Shown in pieces: positions 44,809 to 58,091 of a DNA stretch of 64,000 nucleotides. Below the pieces are notes generated by a model. It saw only the letters and a list, made by a program, of their open reading frames with translations. It had not been told where the DNA came from and ran no database searches. Source of the DNA: Sphaerulina vaccinii (lineage: Eukaryota; Ascomycota; Dothideomycetes; Mycosphaerellales; Mycosphaerellaceae); the NCBI GenBank assembly GCA_022570795.1, contig JAKUDP010000007.1, positions 124,001 to 188,000 of the forward strand, read 5' to 3'. Position 1 is the first letter of the stretch; the number at the start of each line of letters is the position of its first letter. The translations under genes were made by a program, and so were the position numbers.

Positions 44809-47696
44809 ATGGATAACTGGATGTATGCGCCGATGAATGGGGCAACCAATGGTACTGGAGCTGGTCAACGGGATCTGTCAGGTGCTCGAAGCTCTCTCGA
44901 TGGATCTTCAGCAAGTTACTCTCTTCTCCAAGCTGCTGCATACCAAGACTCGGCCGTAGCCGATGCCTCTCCAGCTAGGGCTTCTGGAGCCAGTGCTGCT
45001 TCCAAAATTCGAAGACGGAACAGACAAATAACGTCATGTCTTGAATGTAGACGAAGGAAGCTGAAGTGTGACAAGCAAGCACCATGTGTCAATTGCACCA
45101 GATTCCGCAGAGATTGTCTCTATCTGGCTCCTGCTATGGATCCTCAAGCTCAGCAGAAGCTAGCAGAAATAAAGGAGAAGATGGGCATGCTGGAGAAGAA
45201 TTTGGAACGAGAGGTCGCAGCGCAAACGCAGAAAGGCCATCTGGGAGGTGGCAATGTGACCAAGTTGTCTCCCGATGAAGGCAAAGCTCCACAAGCAGAG
45301 GACGAAGATGAGGTCAATGAGGACGAAGACAATCTTGAACCCACTCCACTGGCCTCTCAGGACATGGTATACGAAGCCAACAACGACGATGAGCTTATGG
45401 ATCTTGGCGTGCAGATGGGCAAGATGCGCATATCTGAACGCATAGGAGGCTGGATTCGACCAAAGCTAGTTGATGAGATCACTGACACGCTCGAGGATGT
45501 CAAGGCTGGCAAATCGCGGTACTCAGAGACACCTTTGGCTAACGATCATCGGGAGCTGCGGCCAGACGTAGGACCTAAGATTCAAGCTGCGCCGAAGTCC
45601 TTTATTGGTCCTGGACCTGACTATATTGCACCTGCGTCGAGCTTCTTCTTTCCAGGGACCAATATGAGCACTAACTCAATCGACTACCTACCGAGCAAGA
45701 ACGCTTCTGACCAGCTCATTGCCCAGTACTGGCATGCTGTGCATTACATGTGAGTAGTCTCGAACAGTATCGATGGGCATTCGCTGATTTGAATTCTTAC
45801 CACTAGGTGCAAGACTGTACATCGTCCGACGTTCGAGCAGCAGTACACGAACTTCTGGTCACAGATCGCAATCGGCAACGAGCCTGTGCCATCGAACCAG
45901 GCTCTTGTGTTTGCTGCCATGTTCTCTGCTGTAGTCAGTATGACAAGTGAGCAAGTCATGCATCGTTTTGGAGCCTCGAAGAATGCACTTGTGGACAGCC
46001 TACGATCTGGGACAGAGTTCGCCTTGGCAAAGGCAAACTTCTTGAGGACCACGAAAGTCGACACGATGCAGGCTTTTGTCATGTATCTGATACCTCTCGT
46101 GAGAGCTGAGGTGTCCAGGGCTCATTCAGCACTCGTCGGAAGTGCCATTCGTCTTGCAGAGTGCATGGGGCTGCACAGAGACGGCACTCACTACAGCATG
46201 ACGCCAGTGGAGGTACAAGTTCGCCGCATGATATGGCATCAGTTGTGTTTCTTGGACATGAGAACATGCGAAGCTACGGGACCTCGACCACAGATTCGTG
46301 CAGAAGACTACGACACTCGAATGCCGTGGAATGTAGACGACGTAGACCTCATGGGAGACCATACCACTCCTATCGAAGATCGCGACCACTGGACAGACAC
46401 CACTTTCGAAAGAATCCGCGCCGAATGCCAAGAAATGCGTCGAAAGGTCTGGTACGACATTCTAGCGATCGACAAAAAGAAGAAATCCCTCACATCCGTC
46501 TTGATCAAAATCCAGAAATTCATAACAGCCACCAAGGAACGCTACCTACCAATGCTCGACACCTCAATCCCCTTCCAGCGTCTAGCAGGGCTAATGGTAG
46601 AGAACATGTGCAAAGGCCTACACATCCAAGTCTTACACCGCTATCTCTTCAGCACAACACAACGCATGCCCGATCGTTTACGACAAGTCCTAATCGAAGC
46701 CGGCCTAACCCAAATGGAAAGTTCCGTAATATGGGAAGGCAGTACTGAAATGTCTCCCTGGGTATGGTACAGAGGAGCCTTCAACCAATACCATGCAGCT
46801 CTACTCCTCCTCGTCGAAGTCTACGCCTACCCTATGCGTAAAGAAGCAGCCAGGATCTGGAAATGTCTAGACTACATTTTCGAAATCCCATCACATCTCG
46901 CACCTAAGCAAAAAGCCGAACTAGTCCTAACAGACCTTCGCGACCGAATGGAGACCTTCCACCAAATGCGAAAGATGAAAGTCTCGAATCAAATGCAGCA
47001 AAGAGTCGGCGGAGTACATAAATCTTCTTTCCGTACACCTGATGCAATGAGCAACGATGCCGTGGGACATATGCAACAACAAAACGACTCCGCGATGGGT
47101 ATAACTCCAATGCCATTGCCGCCTTCACAATTCTCGCCACCTCCACTCCCACCAGATTCGCATTCGAGTTCAGGAGGTAGTAGACCGGGAAGTACAGCTG
47201 GCAAAACACCCCAGCAACAACAAGCTCCAGGAGGAGGAGATACAGAGATGCACATGCAAGAGATAGATTGGGTAAGTCTACCATCACACCACATCCCCTC
47301 CATCCTCTTCCCTCTTACTAACATCTCCATCTACAACAGGCCGAATGGGAAAAAGTCTTCTCCCCCTCCATCTACACCGGCGACCTCAATCTTCCAGACT
47401 TCCGAATGTCCGATTTCACAGGAAACAATAACAACAACACATCATCAGCAACAATGGATCCATACACTTTCAGCGCAGTGGCGGCTTCAAATATTCATAA
47501 CATCAGTACTTCGAACTTCGCAGCACCACCTCGAACAGATATGAACTCGTGGCAAGCACCAACCGCCAACGAAATGGCCGATGTCTCATTCGATGTTGGA
47601 CTTACAACTTTAATGCCGCCTGCAGGATGGCAGCGACAAGTGCAAAAGGAGAAAGGCTTTGGACCGACGACGAATAGTGGAGGTGGGGGGTATTGA
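44809..47696 (+). CDS. Zn2Cys6 transcription factor with fungal-specific regulatory domain
   Basis: Exons 44809-45749, 45807-47271 and 47340-47696 give 920 residues. The zinc cluster CLECRRRKLKCDKQAPCVNC..C begins at residue 77, with a following linker and a heptad stretch (QQKLAEIKEKMGMLEKNLERE) that should dimerise. An acidic region (EDEDEVNEDEDNLE) comes next. The fungal_trans domain spans roughly residues 290-700, with GSAIRLAECMGLHRDGTHY and REVRRMIWHQLCFLD-type helices. The C-terminus is Gln/Pro/Asn-rich. Such factors bind CGG pairs in promoters. The first intron splits the Met codon in HYMCKTVH, and both junctions keep frame, which supports the model. The targets are unknown. Confidence 0.9.
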
Positions 47697-47936
47697 TGAG
47701 TGGGAAAACTCCATTTATTATATGATGATGAGTGGAAAAAGACTCCATCTCTTTGTTATACAATGCTCATTATTGAACTTCCTTCGCTAAATGCACAGCG
47801 TCAATTCATAAATCTTAACATCATAGCTCAGCTCAGCTCGGCTTAGAGCCTGCTTCCAACGTTCTCCAATAAGCTCGATGCACACACGAATCCGACTGAA
47901 ATGCCTTTGCTGTCGCATTCGCTGTCAGAGGGACGC

Positions 47937-50339
47937 TCAATCCATGACCTTAAGCATACGGTATCCCTCATGAGAGATAGCCTTTCGCACAGCAGTAAGC
48001 GAATCGTCCTTAGGCCTCTTGACAGTCTTAGTAACCATCTCTCCATCCTCGCCAACATCCGTGGTCTCAATGACTTCTTCCTCCTCTTCATCTTCGAATT
48101 GGCCATTCTCGAGAAACATCTTCAACTGGCCTTGACTGTAGCCAGAAACAAGCACAGTGCCTTCCTGATCAGCAGTGACAGGTTTTGGTGCCACCTCGTC
48201 GCCATACTGGTAGCCTCCGTAGTAGCCCGCGCGGCCACCCGCCAAGTTCCAGAAAATGAGCTTAGGCATTTCGTACCCAGCCTTCTCAAACTGTTCTCTG
48301 ATACGCTCATACGACGAGGTCCAGCGATCTTCGCTCCTGTTATCAGCAGCATTGAACTGCATGTCCGAGAACACGAAGACTTGCTTCACCATGTCCTCTT
48401 GCTTGAGCTTGTTCTTAACAGCCATAGGTAGAATGAGCTTTTCGAAGACAGCAACGAAATCCGTCGACATGCCCCAAGGTGCCTTCTCTATGTATTGCAC
48501 TTTCTCCTTGAAGCTGCGCTTGTCATTTCCGCCACCCACCTGCAGGACTTGAGGTTGCGAATGGAAGGTAATGAAAGCACCACCGAAGGGAGGTTTGGTG
48601 ACTTCTGCCAGAAGCAGAGACAGACCAACAGCAGAGTCCATGGGGCAGGTTCCGTCTTGGAATCGAGGGCCGCTCATCGATCCAGAGACATCGCAGACGG
48701 CGATGGATGACTCCAGAGTGCCGGAGTCCTTGATCCTCTTGACGAGGGAAGCCCACTGGCCTCCGATAGCCTTATCACTTATCTCCTGAAGCTTAGCGGC
48801 GACCAATGCATCTGTCGCCTTCTTGCCTGGTGTTGTGGCTGCTCTAGAACCATTTACCTGTGCAACAAGGGTTGATGGCAGAAGCACGGCTCCAGAGATC
48901 TTCGCCTGACCTTGTGCTACATCCTCGATGTACTTGTCAAAGCGGTCGAAGTCCTTCTGAGTGAAGAGTGTCGTGTACTGCTTCATGGCCAGAGATGGCA
49001 CACGGTCGTACTTGATGTCCTTGAAGTTCTCGGCCGTGATCTCACGCTCGACGACCTCAAGATGCTTGCGCAGCCTGGAGAGCGTTTTGACTTGGTATGC
49101 ATTACGAGCGCGCAGCAGGTATGTCTCACGATTCGACACGTCGTCAAGGTGCTGGAAGTCCTCGATAGGGTGCATCAGCTCTGCAATGCTGCTCACAATT
49201 GTGGTGTGCTGATCGTGCATGCCCTTCGTGCTTGGAGCCCACTTGCCAGCAAGAGTGACCTTCTTCACCTCCTTCTTGTCATTAGACTCCAAACGTGCGA
49301 GGTCTAGCTTGAGCTGCTCAACGAAAAGTCGTGCTACCGTGATGTGGAGTGCCCGGTACCTGGAGTCCTTGATCAGGAGCCTCTGCTTAGTGGCATTGTG
49401 CAGCTCATCGGTGCGCTTCTTCTTCCGTCCCTCTGTCCAGTCACGCTTGTATGGCTTCTCTTTCGGCTTGTCCACGTTCAGAACTGTGCGTGGGTCTGCG
49501 GAGACTCTCAGCTTGTCATGTGCTGCGAGAACCAATATGTTCAGGAGGTCTTTCCAGTAGCCGTGCGCTACACCGTACTTGACATCGAATTCGTCATCGT
49601 CAGACTCAAGCTCTGCGAATTTGCGCTTCCTACCCGCTGTGCTGTTCGAGGTCTTGCCGTCTTTGCTGACAACTTCAAAGTCCATGGTAGCGTCACTGTC
49701 GTTACCGTCCTCTCCGTTCTCGACTGGCTTGTCTTGCTTCTGCGCCTTCTTCTTTGGGATGACTGGTCGTACCAGCCATTGCAGATTGGATAAGAGTGTC
49801 AACGGGTGGTTCTCGTACAGCCAACCCATTGCTCGGTAGAAGCAGTGGCGACTGCTCTTGCCCAGGTGGATGGAGCGTGCATTCCAGATGATTTTGAGTG
49901 TTGCACCCGGATCAACAGCCCAAGCCTCCTGCAGTACAGTCTGTAGTCTCTCTTCGCCAATGACCTCCTCGAGTTCATAGAACAGATTGACAAGTGGCGA
50001 GCCGGAATCGCTGTGAGCGACATCTGCGTTTTCTGTGAGCATCTTGCCATCGTGGTCATCGAGAGAAGGCACTGTCTGCTTGGCGGAGGTCAGGCCATCC
50101 ATAAAGGCGGACTTCTCTTGACTCTCGCTCTCTTGTTCCGGAGCTGTGGTCTGCTCTTCGGCCTCTTTGTCACGCTTGCTTTGGCGGAAGGTGAGAAGAG
50201 TTGGCTTTGGGAATAGCTTCTGGACATGAGCAGCGAATTGTTCCTTCGACATCTGGAGCTCCTCTGACATGTCTGGCAGAACGACGGGAAACTTCGACTG
50301 CAGCAGCGAGTGCTTGGTTGGTGGAGTAGAGTCACTCAT
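47937..50339 (-). CDS. DUF2828 protein with von Willebrand A-type domain
   Basis: This is a single exon of 800 residues. The start at 50339 gives MSDSTPPTKHSLLQ; the frame is open further upstream, but that part is Arg/Ser-rich and unlike the family. The N-terminal half is helical (VNLFYELEEVIGEERLQTVLQEAWAVDP, then RSIHLGKSSRHCFYRAMGWLYENHP), with an acidic/basic linker, as in fungal and plant DUF2828 proteins related to the TROVE module of Ro RNPs. The C-terminal third has the MIDAS-like CDVSGSMSG motif and a vWA fold (VFVFSDMQFNAAD). The TROVE-like plus vWA layout suggests an RNA- or protein-binding scaffold in the cytosol or nucleus, but the function is not known. It is convergent with the Zn2Cys6 gene 240 bases away. 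Confidence 0.9.
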   Translation of the reverse strand: MSDSTPPTKHSLLQSKFPVVLPDMSEELQMSKEQFAAHVQKLFPKPTLLTFRQSKRDKEAEEQTTAPEQESESQEKSAFMDGLTSAKQTVPSLDDHDGKMLTENADVAHSDSGSPLVNLFYELEEVIGEERLQTVLQEAWAVDPGATLKIIWNARSIHLGKSSRHCFYRAMGWLYENHPLTLLSNLQWLVRPVIPKKKAQKQDKPVENGEDGNDSDATMDFEVVSKDGKTSNSTAGRKRKFAELESDDDEFDVKYGVAHGYWKDLLNILVLAAHDKLRVSADPRTVLNVDKPKEKPYKRDWTEGRKKKRTDELHNATKQRLLIKDSRYRALHITVARLFVEQLKLDLARLESNDKKEVKKVTLAGKWAPSTKGMHDQHTTIVSSIAELMHPIEDFQHLDDVSNRETYLLRARNAYQVKTLSRLRKHLEVVEREITAENFKDIKYDRVPSLAMKQYTTLFTQKDFDRFDKYIEDVAQGQAKISGAVLLPSTLVAQVNGSRAATTPGKKATDALVAAKLQEISDKAIGGQWASLVKRIKDSGTLESSIAVCDVSGSMSGPRFQDGTCPMDSAVGLSLLLAEVTKPPFGGAFITFHSQPQVLQVGGGNDKRSFKEKVQYIEKAPWGMSTDFVAVFEKLILPMAVKNKLKQEDMVKQVFVFSDMQFNAADNRSEDRWTSSYERIREQFEKAGYEMPKLIFWNLAGGRAGYYGGYQYGDEVAPKPVTADQEGTVLVSGYSQGQLKMFLENGQFEDEEEEEVIETTDVGEDGEMVTKTVKRPKDDSLTAVRKAISHEGYRMLKVMD

Positions 50340-51059
50340 CTCTATGTATCTTCTGTAAGTGTCAAGTGTGTGGTGTGTCAAGTTGATGCCACAGCGGCTG
50401 CAGATTGAGAGAGGAGATGTGCCAAAGGGGAGTGGGGAGAAACGAGTGATAGATGATTGTAGGCGCATTTGTCGTGTACTGCAGGGAGCCGCGAAGAAAG
50501 AAATATTTGAATGTCTCTTGCCGTTTGAGTCATGATACCCACCGGCGGTACACGAGCGAATTGAGACACCGCGACCATGGTGAGCGACAGAGTAAACACT
50601 CAAGCAACAAAACGTTTGTGGAGACTCATATCCAACATGTAGTCCTTTTGGCTTCTATAGAGTGCAGGTAGTGGCCAGATCGCGTCGTGTAGCTTGTCAC
50701 TTATTGCTGTTGTGAGCTCAGCTTGATGCAGGTCGCCGCTGAGCATCACCATCCCGTCTGTGGTACCACAGTCAGTGATGCAAGAGCAGAGATCTCTAGT
50801 CGTGACTGCGATGGCATCGCATGGTTGGCAGATGGTTCGGTAAAAATTCTGTCTCGAGAAACATGGTAGTGGCGCGGTTTGTGTGCGGACGTGTCGCGTG
50901 GCAAAAGGTTTTGAGTAGGCGCGTGATCAAGGTGATGCGATATACAGTCCACGATGGCAATGTATCAGGTTTAGCATCGTGATGAGTAGTTTGACGTGAT
51001 GTGTATAGACTGAAATGGAGAAAGGTCGTGAAAAGTGCAATGTGGAACTCATTGCGAAC
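50340..51059. other. Intergenic region ending at the Copia insertion
   Basis: This is normal-composition DNA with no gene recognised. Its last bases (about 51051-51064, minus strand reading GATAGGTTCGCAATGA) supply the original 3' end of the gene now split off beyond the transposon at 63.8 kb. Confidence 0.5.
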
Positions 51060-51064
51060 CTATC
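51060..51064. other. Target-site duplication CTATC (left)
   Basis: CTATC is repeated at 63792-63796, immediately outside the other outer LTR. It marks a 5-bp staggered integration. Confidence 0.9.
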
Positions 51065-51287
51065 TGATGCGAGGCAGTCAGTTACGTAATCACTTGGCAA
51101 TTTCATGAATATTGGAATATATAGATCAGATCGTGTAGGAGTTAACAACTAATAGTTCTGAGCAATCTATAGTGCGTTCTATATACTAAATTGCTTGCTA
51201 AAATCTAAGAAATCTCTATATAAGCCTAGAGGGCTAGTTTCTTATATTCTTGGCTTATATTCGGTATTTTCGGCTATCTGCACAATA
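51065..51287 (-). repeat. Outer Copia LTR (3' LTR by coding orientation)
   Basis: This 223-bp partner of 63569-63791 keeps TGATGCGAGGCAGTCAGTTA almost unmutated at its outer edge and becomes TpA-rich inward. Confidence 0.92.
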
Positions 51288-51675
51288 TATCTCTTTAGCT
51301 AGTATAGCGTTGCATATAGTAGTTGTCTATTGACCTTCTTCCTAAAGTAGATATATACTATTATTCCTAGGTACTATTAGTAGCTACCTTACTATCTACT
51401 ATTATATTAATTCCTACTAAGGAAGGTTTCTCTAACTTGTTTTAGTATATACTTAGTAAGCGAGTATCGCTTGTTTCCTATATATTAGGCGTCGGTATTA
51501 GTTGAAGGCCTAGCTATATAATAAACTACTATTATTATTATATAGTAAGTAGTTTAGTAAGGCTATCTATAGGTATATTTTGTATTAGTATATATTCGAT
51601 ATTAAGCTTATTATTCTATATCTCTTATTATAGCTAGTATTAGTATATATTAATATATCGAAGCTTACTATTAAC

Positions 51676-51680
51676 TATAC
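51676..51680. other. Target-site duplication TATAC of the inner Copia (left)
   Basis: TATAC lies directly before the inner element and again at 58442-58446 directly after it. Confidence 0.85.
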
Positions 51681-52030
51681 TATCGAAAATAGCTTCTCTA
51701 AAGTAATCTAATAAAGGACACCCTAGATTCCCAAATATCGGAGGTAAAGGTAGATAATATAAGTAGAGTTAAACTTAGAATTAATCTTTTACTAGCTAAT
51801 ACTTAGGGAGATATAGTACTATATTAGGAACCAAAGAACTATTTAGAGAAAATAAGTTAATTAAGTTAGTTAAGAAAGAGAAAAGAGAGAAACCTCTACC
51901 TATATAGAAAGCTATATTCCTTCCCTAAGTTACCTAATCTATTCTAATTAGAATAGACCCTACTAAGCGCTAAGGATACTATTTACTAACTCCTAAGATA
52001 TTACTCTATCTTGTCTACTAATCTTTAATA
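51681..52030 (-). repeat. Inner Copia LTR (3' LTR by coding orientation)
   Basis: These 350 bp differ from 58092-58441 by transitions, with this copy usually carrying the A/T form (for example AATAGCTTC against AATGGCTCC). Confidence 0.92.
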
Positions 52031-55000
52031 CTTCTACTTAGCTAAATAGGGTAATCTTAACTAAATAGTTATATTAGTTTGAGATTCCTACTTAGTTATT
52101 AATAGGAATACTACTAACTAATTATTTCTATAGATAGAAATTATTCAAATTCCTCTATCTCAAAATCTGAGATATCTAAGATGCTACCTACTATAAGGTC
52201 CTCTAAGCCGAGCTCTATTCTACTAAAGCGTATTAGGATATTCTGGCCTAAGGAGAGTAATAATTACTACGACCGAATTATAAGTCCTAGAGTTATTATA
52301 ATATAATCCTTCCTAACTTATAATAGGAACTCTATAAAGAAGCCCTCTTTAACTTTCTCGAAGAGTACTACCGATTCTAGAATATAGTTGAATCTCTAGT
52401 CAGAAAAGCATATACTATAGTTAGTATTCTTAGAGATATTTAGGATTAGAAGAAGTATAAGCTTCTCCTAGAGTAGACTTAGGTAGTTAAAAAAGTTTGG
52501 AATATAACTATATTCTTTAAGAGTATTTCGACTAAAGCTTTAGTAGTATAGAAGGAGTATAAGAATATCTCTCTAGATAATAGGAAGAAGGTAAAGAAAG
52601 CAATTAAGGAGTTTGTTAAGGAGGCTCTAAAACTAGAGTTAGAGTAGTATTTCTAGTTAATAAATAAATAAGAGTTTCTATTTCTTTTATCTCTTTTTAT
52701 CTCTTCTTTTTATTTTTTAACTTAGGGAAAAAATTCTACTTAAAATAGAGTTAGGCAAGGAATTCTTTGAACTATAGACTAGTCTTTAGCTTAGTAAGTC
52801 TATCTGCGGCTATCTCTTTAGTATTGCAATATTCTATAGAGATAAGCCTATTCTACTAGAGTCTCCTAACTATATTATACTATATATTAATATATTTTGA
52901 CTTATTATATATATAAGCATCTTTTATAAGAGTTAGGCATGCCTAGTTATCTCCTCTAATTAGAATAGGCCTAATTAATGCTACTATATCTTAGTTTCTA
53001 AGAATCTTTAGTTAGTAGGAGCATTCTCCTACTAACTTAGGGCATCCAAGCTCTCTTAGAAGAGATCTAAGGAACTAGAACTACTTAGTATAGGCTCCTA
53101 TAGCTATATACTTAGCTTCTATTATAGATATAGTAATAGACTTCTATTTCTTACTTATCTAGAATACTAGGGCTCTATAGAGAAAGAATATATATTCTAA
53201 GATAGATACTCTATTAGACTTGTCTATAGCATAGTTAGAGTCTATATACCTAATTAGATTTCTACTACCTCTTCTAAAGACTAATCCAAGTAATAGATTT
53301 GATTTTAGATACCTAGTAAGTTTCTTAAGAGCTTTCTTATAGCTAACTATTAGGTCTCCTATATAGGAGCTTAGTCTTCTAAGAGCAAAGGAAATGTCTA
53401 GCCTACTAATTGTAGCTAGCTATATCTATATTCTAATAAGTAATTAGTATTCCTACTTATTATATCTTTTATCCTTATATCTAGCTAGCTTTAAGCTCTT
53501 ATAGCTATCTATAGGTAAGTAGGTTAGACTTAATATATCCTAACTTATTCCTAGCTTAGCTAGGTTCTCTAAGATATAGTATTCTTAGTCTAGCTTTAGC
53601 TATCTAGCTTTTCTATCTCTTCTAATTCTTATTCCTAGGAGCTTATTAGGTTCCTTTAGATCCTTAATCTTAAAGAATCTGGCTAGCTATACCTTAAACT
53701 ACTCTATATTCTTAATTCTCTTGCCTGCAATTAGTATATTATTAATATAGATAATAAGTATTAGACTCTTTCTTTCTTTATAAACTAGAAGATAGGAATC
53801 TATCTCTAATTGTCTAAATCTAATCTCTTTTATTTTTAAAATATAGAGCTAATTCTAGTCTCTTGCTACCTACTTTAGGCTATAGAGACTCCTTAGTATT
53901 TTTAGTACTATTCTAATTAGCAACTTAACTCCTAGAGGTAGGATTATATAGATATTTTTATAAAGAGTACTCTCTATAAATGTATTTAATATATCTACTT
54001 AGTAGAGCTCTAGATCTCTCTTATATATAATAGCTATAAATGCCCTAAGAGTATCCTACCTAACTATTAGAGCAAAAGTATCTATAAAGTCTACTCTAAA
54101 CTTCTAAGAGAATCCTCTTATAACTAGTCTTGCCTTAAACTTGTTAATAGCTCTACTAATTCTTCTCTTAATATTAAAGACCTATTTTAATATAATTAGG
54201 TTAGCTCCTTTTAGAGGAACTTCCTAAGTCTAGGTATTATTTGCTACTAGTATATTAAGTTTATTTTAGATAGCTTCCCTCTATAGGTGTCCCTACTTTA
54301 GGTTATTAATAGCCTCCTTATATAACTTAGGAATTAGTACTTCCTATCTATGTTTAGCCTTAGTAATAATAGCTAATAGGGCTTTCTCTATATTCTTTAG
54401 AGTAATAAAGAATATAATCTTTTTAATCTCTTCTAGAAATTTAGAATCCTAAGGTTAACTTAGGTTAAATAATATTAATAAGAAGAAGGCTTTCTTATAG
54501 GAGTCCTTACTTCTCTTCTTAGAGTCCTTATCTTCTAAGCCTATTTTAATAGATATTAGTATATCTGTCCCTTCTAATCTAATAGGTTTTAGTTTTCTAT
54601 TAAACCTATTAGGTTCCCTAGATACTTTTCTCTTTCTAGGAATAGGCTAATTAGACTACTTCTAGGAACTTGTCTCTTCTAGTCTAATAGGCTTTAGCTT
54701 TCCTACAAATCTATCTAGTTCTATAGAGGCCTTTCTTTTCTTAGAATAGGTAGTAGGGCTCCTAGGAGCCTAACTATAGAACTACTTAGTAGAATTCTTT
54801 CTCTAAGTTTAACTTCTTATTATCCTTAGTTAATCTATTCTTTCTAGCTCTAAATCTTTAGTTTCCTTCTTAGAAAACCTTTTATATTCTCCTATATCTT
54901 TTAGAGGAGGAGAGAGTTATATAAAGAGCTTCTTTAGCTCCTTTAGACTTTCTTTTTTAGGCTTGTTATTCTAATTGCTAGCTTCCCTACTTGCTTAGGG

Positions 55001-58000
55001 AGTAGTTAACTTAGTAACTTGTAATACTAGCCCTAGGCTAGAAGAGGGTATAGGGTAATTAGCTTTAGGTAGTCTCCTAACTAGTCTCCTTATAGGAGCT
55101 ATACTTAGAAGATTCTTAATTATAATCCCAAGATCTAATTTACTACCTAGCTTATTCTTAAAGAAGTCTATATTTAAGTACTATTTAATAGCTCTTATAT
55201 CTAGTTCCTAGAATATCTAGGCTTTGGCTATCTTATTAATATATCTAATAAAGATAGCTTCTTTCCCTCTATTTATTAGCTTGTTACTTCTTGCCTATTA
55301 AGGCTAGGCTCTTATATCTATATAGACTGTTGCCTAACAGCCCTATACCCTTAGGTAAGAAACTATAGGCCTAATCCTATTAAAGGCTTTATTAGGTAAA
55401 AGCTTCTATCTTTTAGTTTCTAGTCTATTTAGTAGCTTGTTCCTTATATAGGTCTAAGTATTAAGTACCTCTAGCTAGAACTTAATTAGTATCTTGCTCT
55501 CTTCTAGTATTGCTCTAATAGAGTTCTCTAATATCTAGATAGATCTCTCTACTACTCTATTCTATAGGGAGTTATAGGCCTTAGTAGTTTCTAGGTTAAT
55601 TCTAAGATCCTTCTTCTACTATTTAACTAAAGTAATAAGCTCTCTAGCGTTATTAATTCTAATAGCTTTTAACTTAGTACTAGATTGTCTCTTAGCTTTG
55701 AGTCTCTAGTTCTAAAGAGCCTATATAGCATCTGTTCTTCTCTTAAGAGGGAAGGCCTATTTCTTCCTTAAGAAGTTATTAACAATCTTAAGCTAGTACT
55801 CAAAACTAAGTCTTAATTCTAGGAGTAGACTATAGATATCTATAGAGACTAGAGATAGTCTCTTAGGTCTTCTCTTTATTACTTTACTAAGGTGCTTCTT
55901 TATATTAGTAATAGAATAGACTCTATAGGTATACTTATCTTTTTCTTTTAGAGTTGGAATCTTCTAATTAAGGTTAGTAACCTTATAGAGGTCTTTTAGT
56001 AGACCTTTACTAAAGTATGCAAATCTCCTATACTATAGCTCCTACTATTTTAGATCCTTTTCTAATAGTGTAGCTATAGCTACATCCTCCTCTGCTTTAT
56101 TAGTATATAATAAGTAATATACTCTTTCTTATAGGAGTAGTAAAATCTTATTAATAAATAGAACACCTCCCTTAATTCTAGTCTTAACTACTATCTAACC
56201 TTTAGGAGAAATAAGGGAGAAAGAAGGTTTCTAAACTCTAAACTATTTACTAAATTAGTTCTAAGAAATAAGGCTAACTCTAAGATTAGGTATAAAGAGT
56301 ACCTTTGCTAGAAGAACTTTTCTTCCTATCTTTCCTCTTATCTATACTAACCCTCTATATATTATATAGAGATATCTACCTTCTACTTTTACCTAGACCT
56401 TCTTAATAAGTAGTTCTAGGCTTCTAAAGAGGTAAACTTAGTTAGTTATATATAATAAGGTATAGGAGTCTAAAAGCTATTACTAGAATAATAACTTGCC
56501 TTTAGCTTCTACTATAGAGTAGGCTACTTTATTAACTTTATTATTATTAGATAGTAAATTATTCCTAGATCTAGAGCCTAATAGGCCAGACTTAGATTAA
56601 CTTTCCTCTTAGGCTAAAAATCTCTTTTTGGACTTAGAGAATAACTTCTTAAGTCTAAGTAGCTAATAGCTTATCTTCTTTATAAGCTTCTTAAGGTCTT
56701 TATATAAAGATAACCTCTAAGGACCTCTCTTTAAGAGTCTCTTATTCTTGGGAGAAGGACTCCTCCTCTTTATAGAGGGTTTCCTATCCTTCCTATTAGA
56801 GCTTAGTCTAAAAGATAAGAGTGCTCTACTTCTTAGAGCTATAGTCTACTACTTAATAGCCTTCTTAGCTTTTAATAACTTAGGACAGTCTTTGAACTAG
56901 TGCTTTCTATTCTTATAGAGTAAGTACTAAGGCAGGCTTCTCCCTATAATAGAGGAATAGCTATATTTAAGGTCTAAGTTATCTTTTGCCTCTTAGAATT
57001 TAAGTATAAGGAGTATAGTATCTATATCTAGGCTAGGTTAGGTTATTAGGGCGTTCTTAGTTAATTTGTATAAAGGAGGGAGAGATTAGAGGAGATGTTT
57101 TATCCTCTTACTAGGTGTCTAATAATAACTCTCCTAGGGATTAATCTCTATAATCCTCTTACCTAGTTTAGCAAGGTATAACTAAGCTACCCTTATTATA
57201 TCTTCTAGCCCTATTCTAAAGGTTATAAATTGCTTAACTAGTCCAATTGCTTAGGCTGTTAATACTCTACTATATTTGTTCTAGAGTATTACCTATATCT
57301 CTATAGTATAATCTATTTAATACTAGGTATTAAGTTCTAGTTTATTATTATTAGAAATATAGCTTCTAATACTATATCTATATATAGTATTATCTTTAGT
57401 ATATATAGGTAGGTTGAATATTGCAATTCTTGTACCTAGATTAGAGATTATCTCTACTCTACTCTATCCTAGATAGTACTCTAGAGATAGGAGTCCTAAG
57501 ATAACCTCCTACTATCCTTTCTCTTTAAGCTTATCTTATTATAGCTTAAACTATCTTCTCTAGTTAGATCTGTCTAGTATAGGAATCTTGTCCCTTCTAC
57601 CTTCTCTTTCTATATCTATAGTTATTAAATTAAAAGTAGGAAATAAGGTATATTCGTAATAGAGTCGCTTAGGCCGGCTAAGGTTCTAGAGGTTAGACTA
57701 GAAGTATAGGTTAGTATAAAGAAGACTAGCTTCTTATATCGGTCCGGAGAAGAGGGAAAAAGGTAGTATAGTAAGTATATACTAGGACTTAGATCTGTCT
57801 CTCCTAGTAGAGTTTCGGTAGTCTGCTCTCGGGCTTTTAACTCTTCTAGTATACTTTGCTATTTGTAGTAGTAGGGAGTTATAAAGGGTATTAGTTAAGA
57901 GTAAAGATGTTCTACTTAACCTTATAGGGCCTTTAGTATCTTATCTATAACTTGGGTGCAAACTAAGCTCCTTTATAGTATAGTAAGAGATGCCTCTAAC

Positions 58001-58077
58001 TTCCAGATGTTTTTAGCCGTAGGCTAGGGATATAAGTAACCTATACTAATATAGGTTGCTCAAGTTTAGTTGCTAAC

Positions 58078-58091
58078 CCGGGCTTATAACC
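58078..58091 (-). other. Primer-binding site of the inner Copia
   Basis: Just inside the 5' LTR the minus strand reads GGTTATAAGCCCGG. It closely matches the complement of the initiator tRNA-Met anticodon arm (GGTTATGAGCCCAG), as used by Copia-type elements primed by a half tRNA. The match is from memory of the conserved tRNA. Confidence 0.6.
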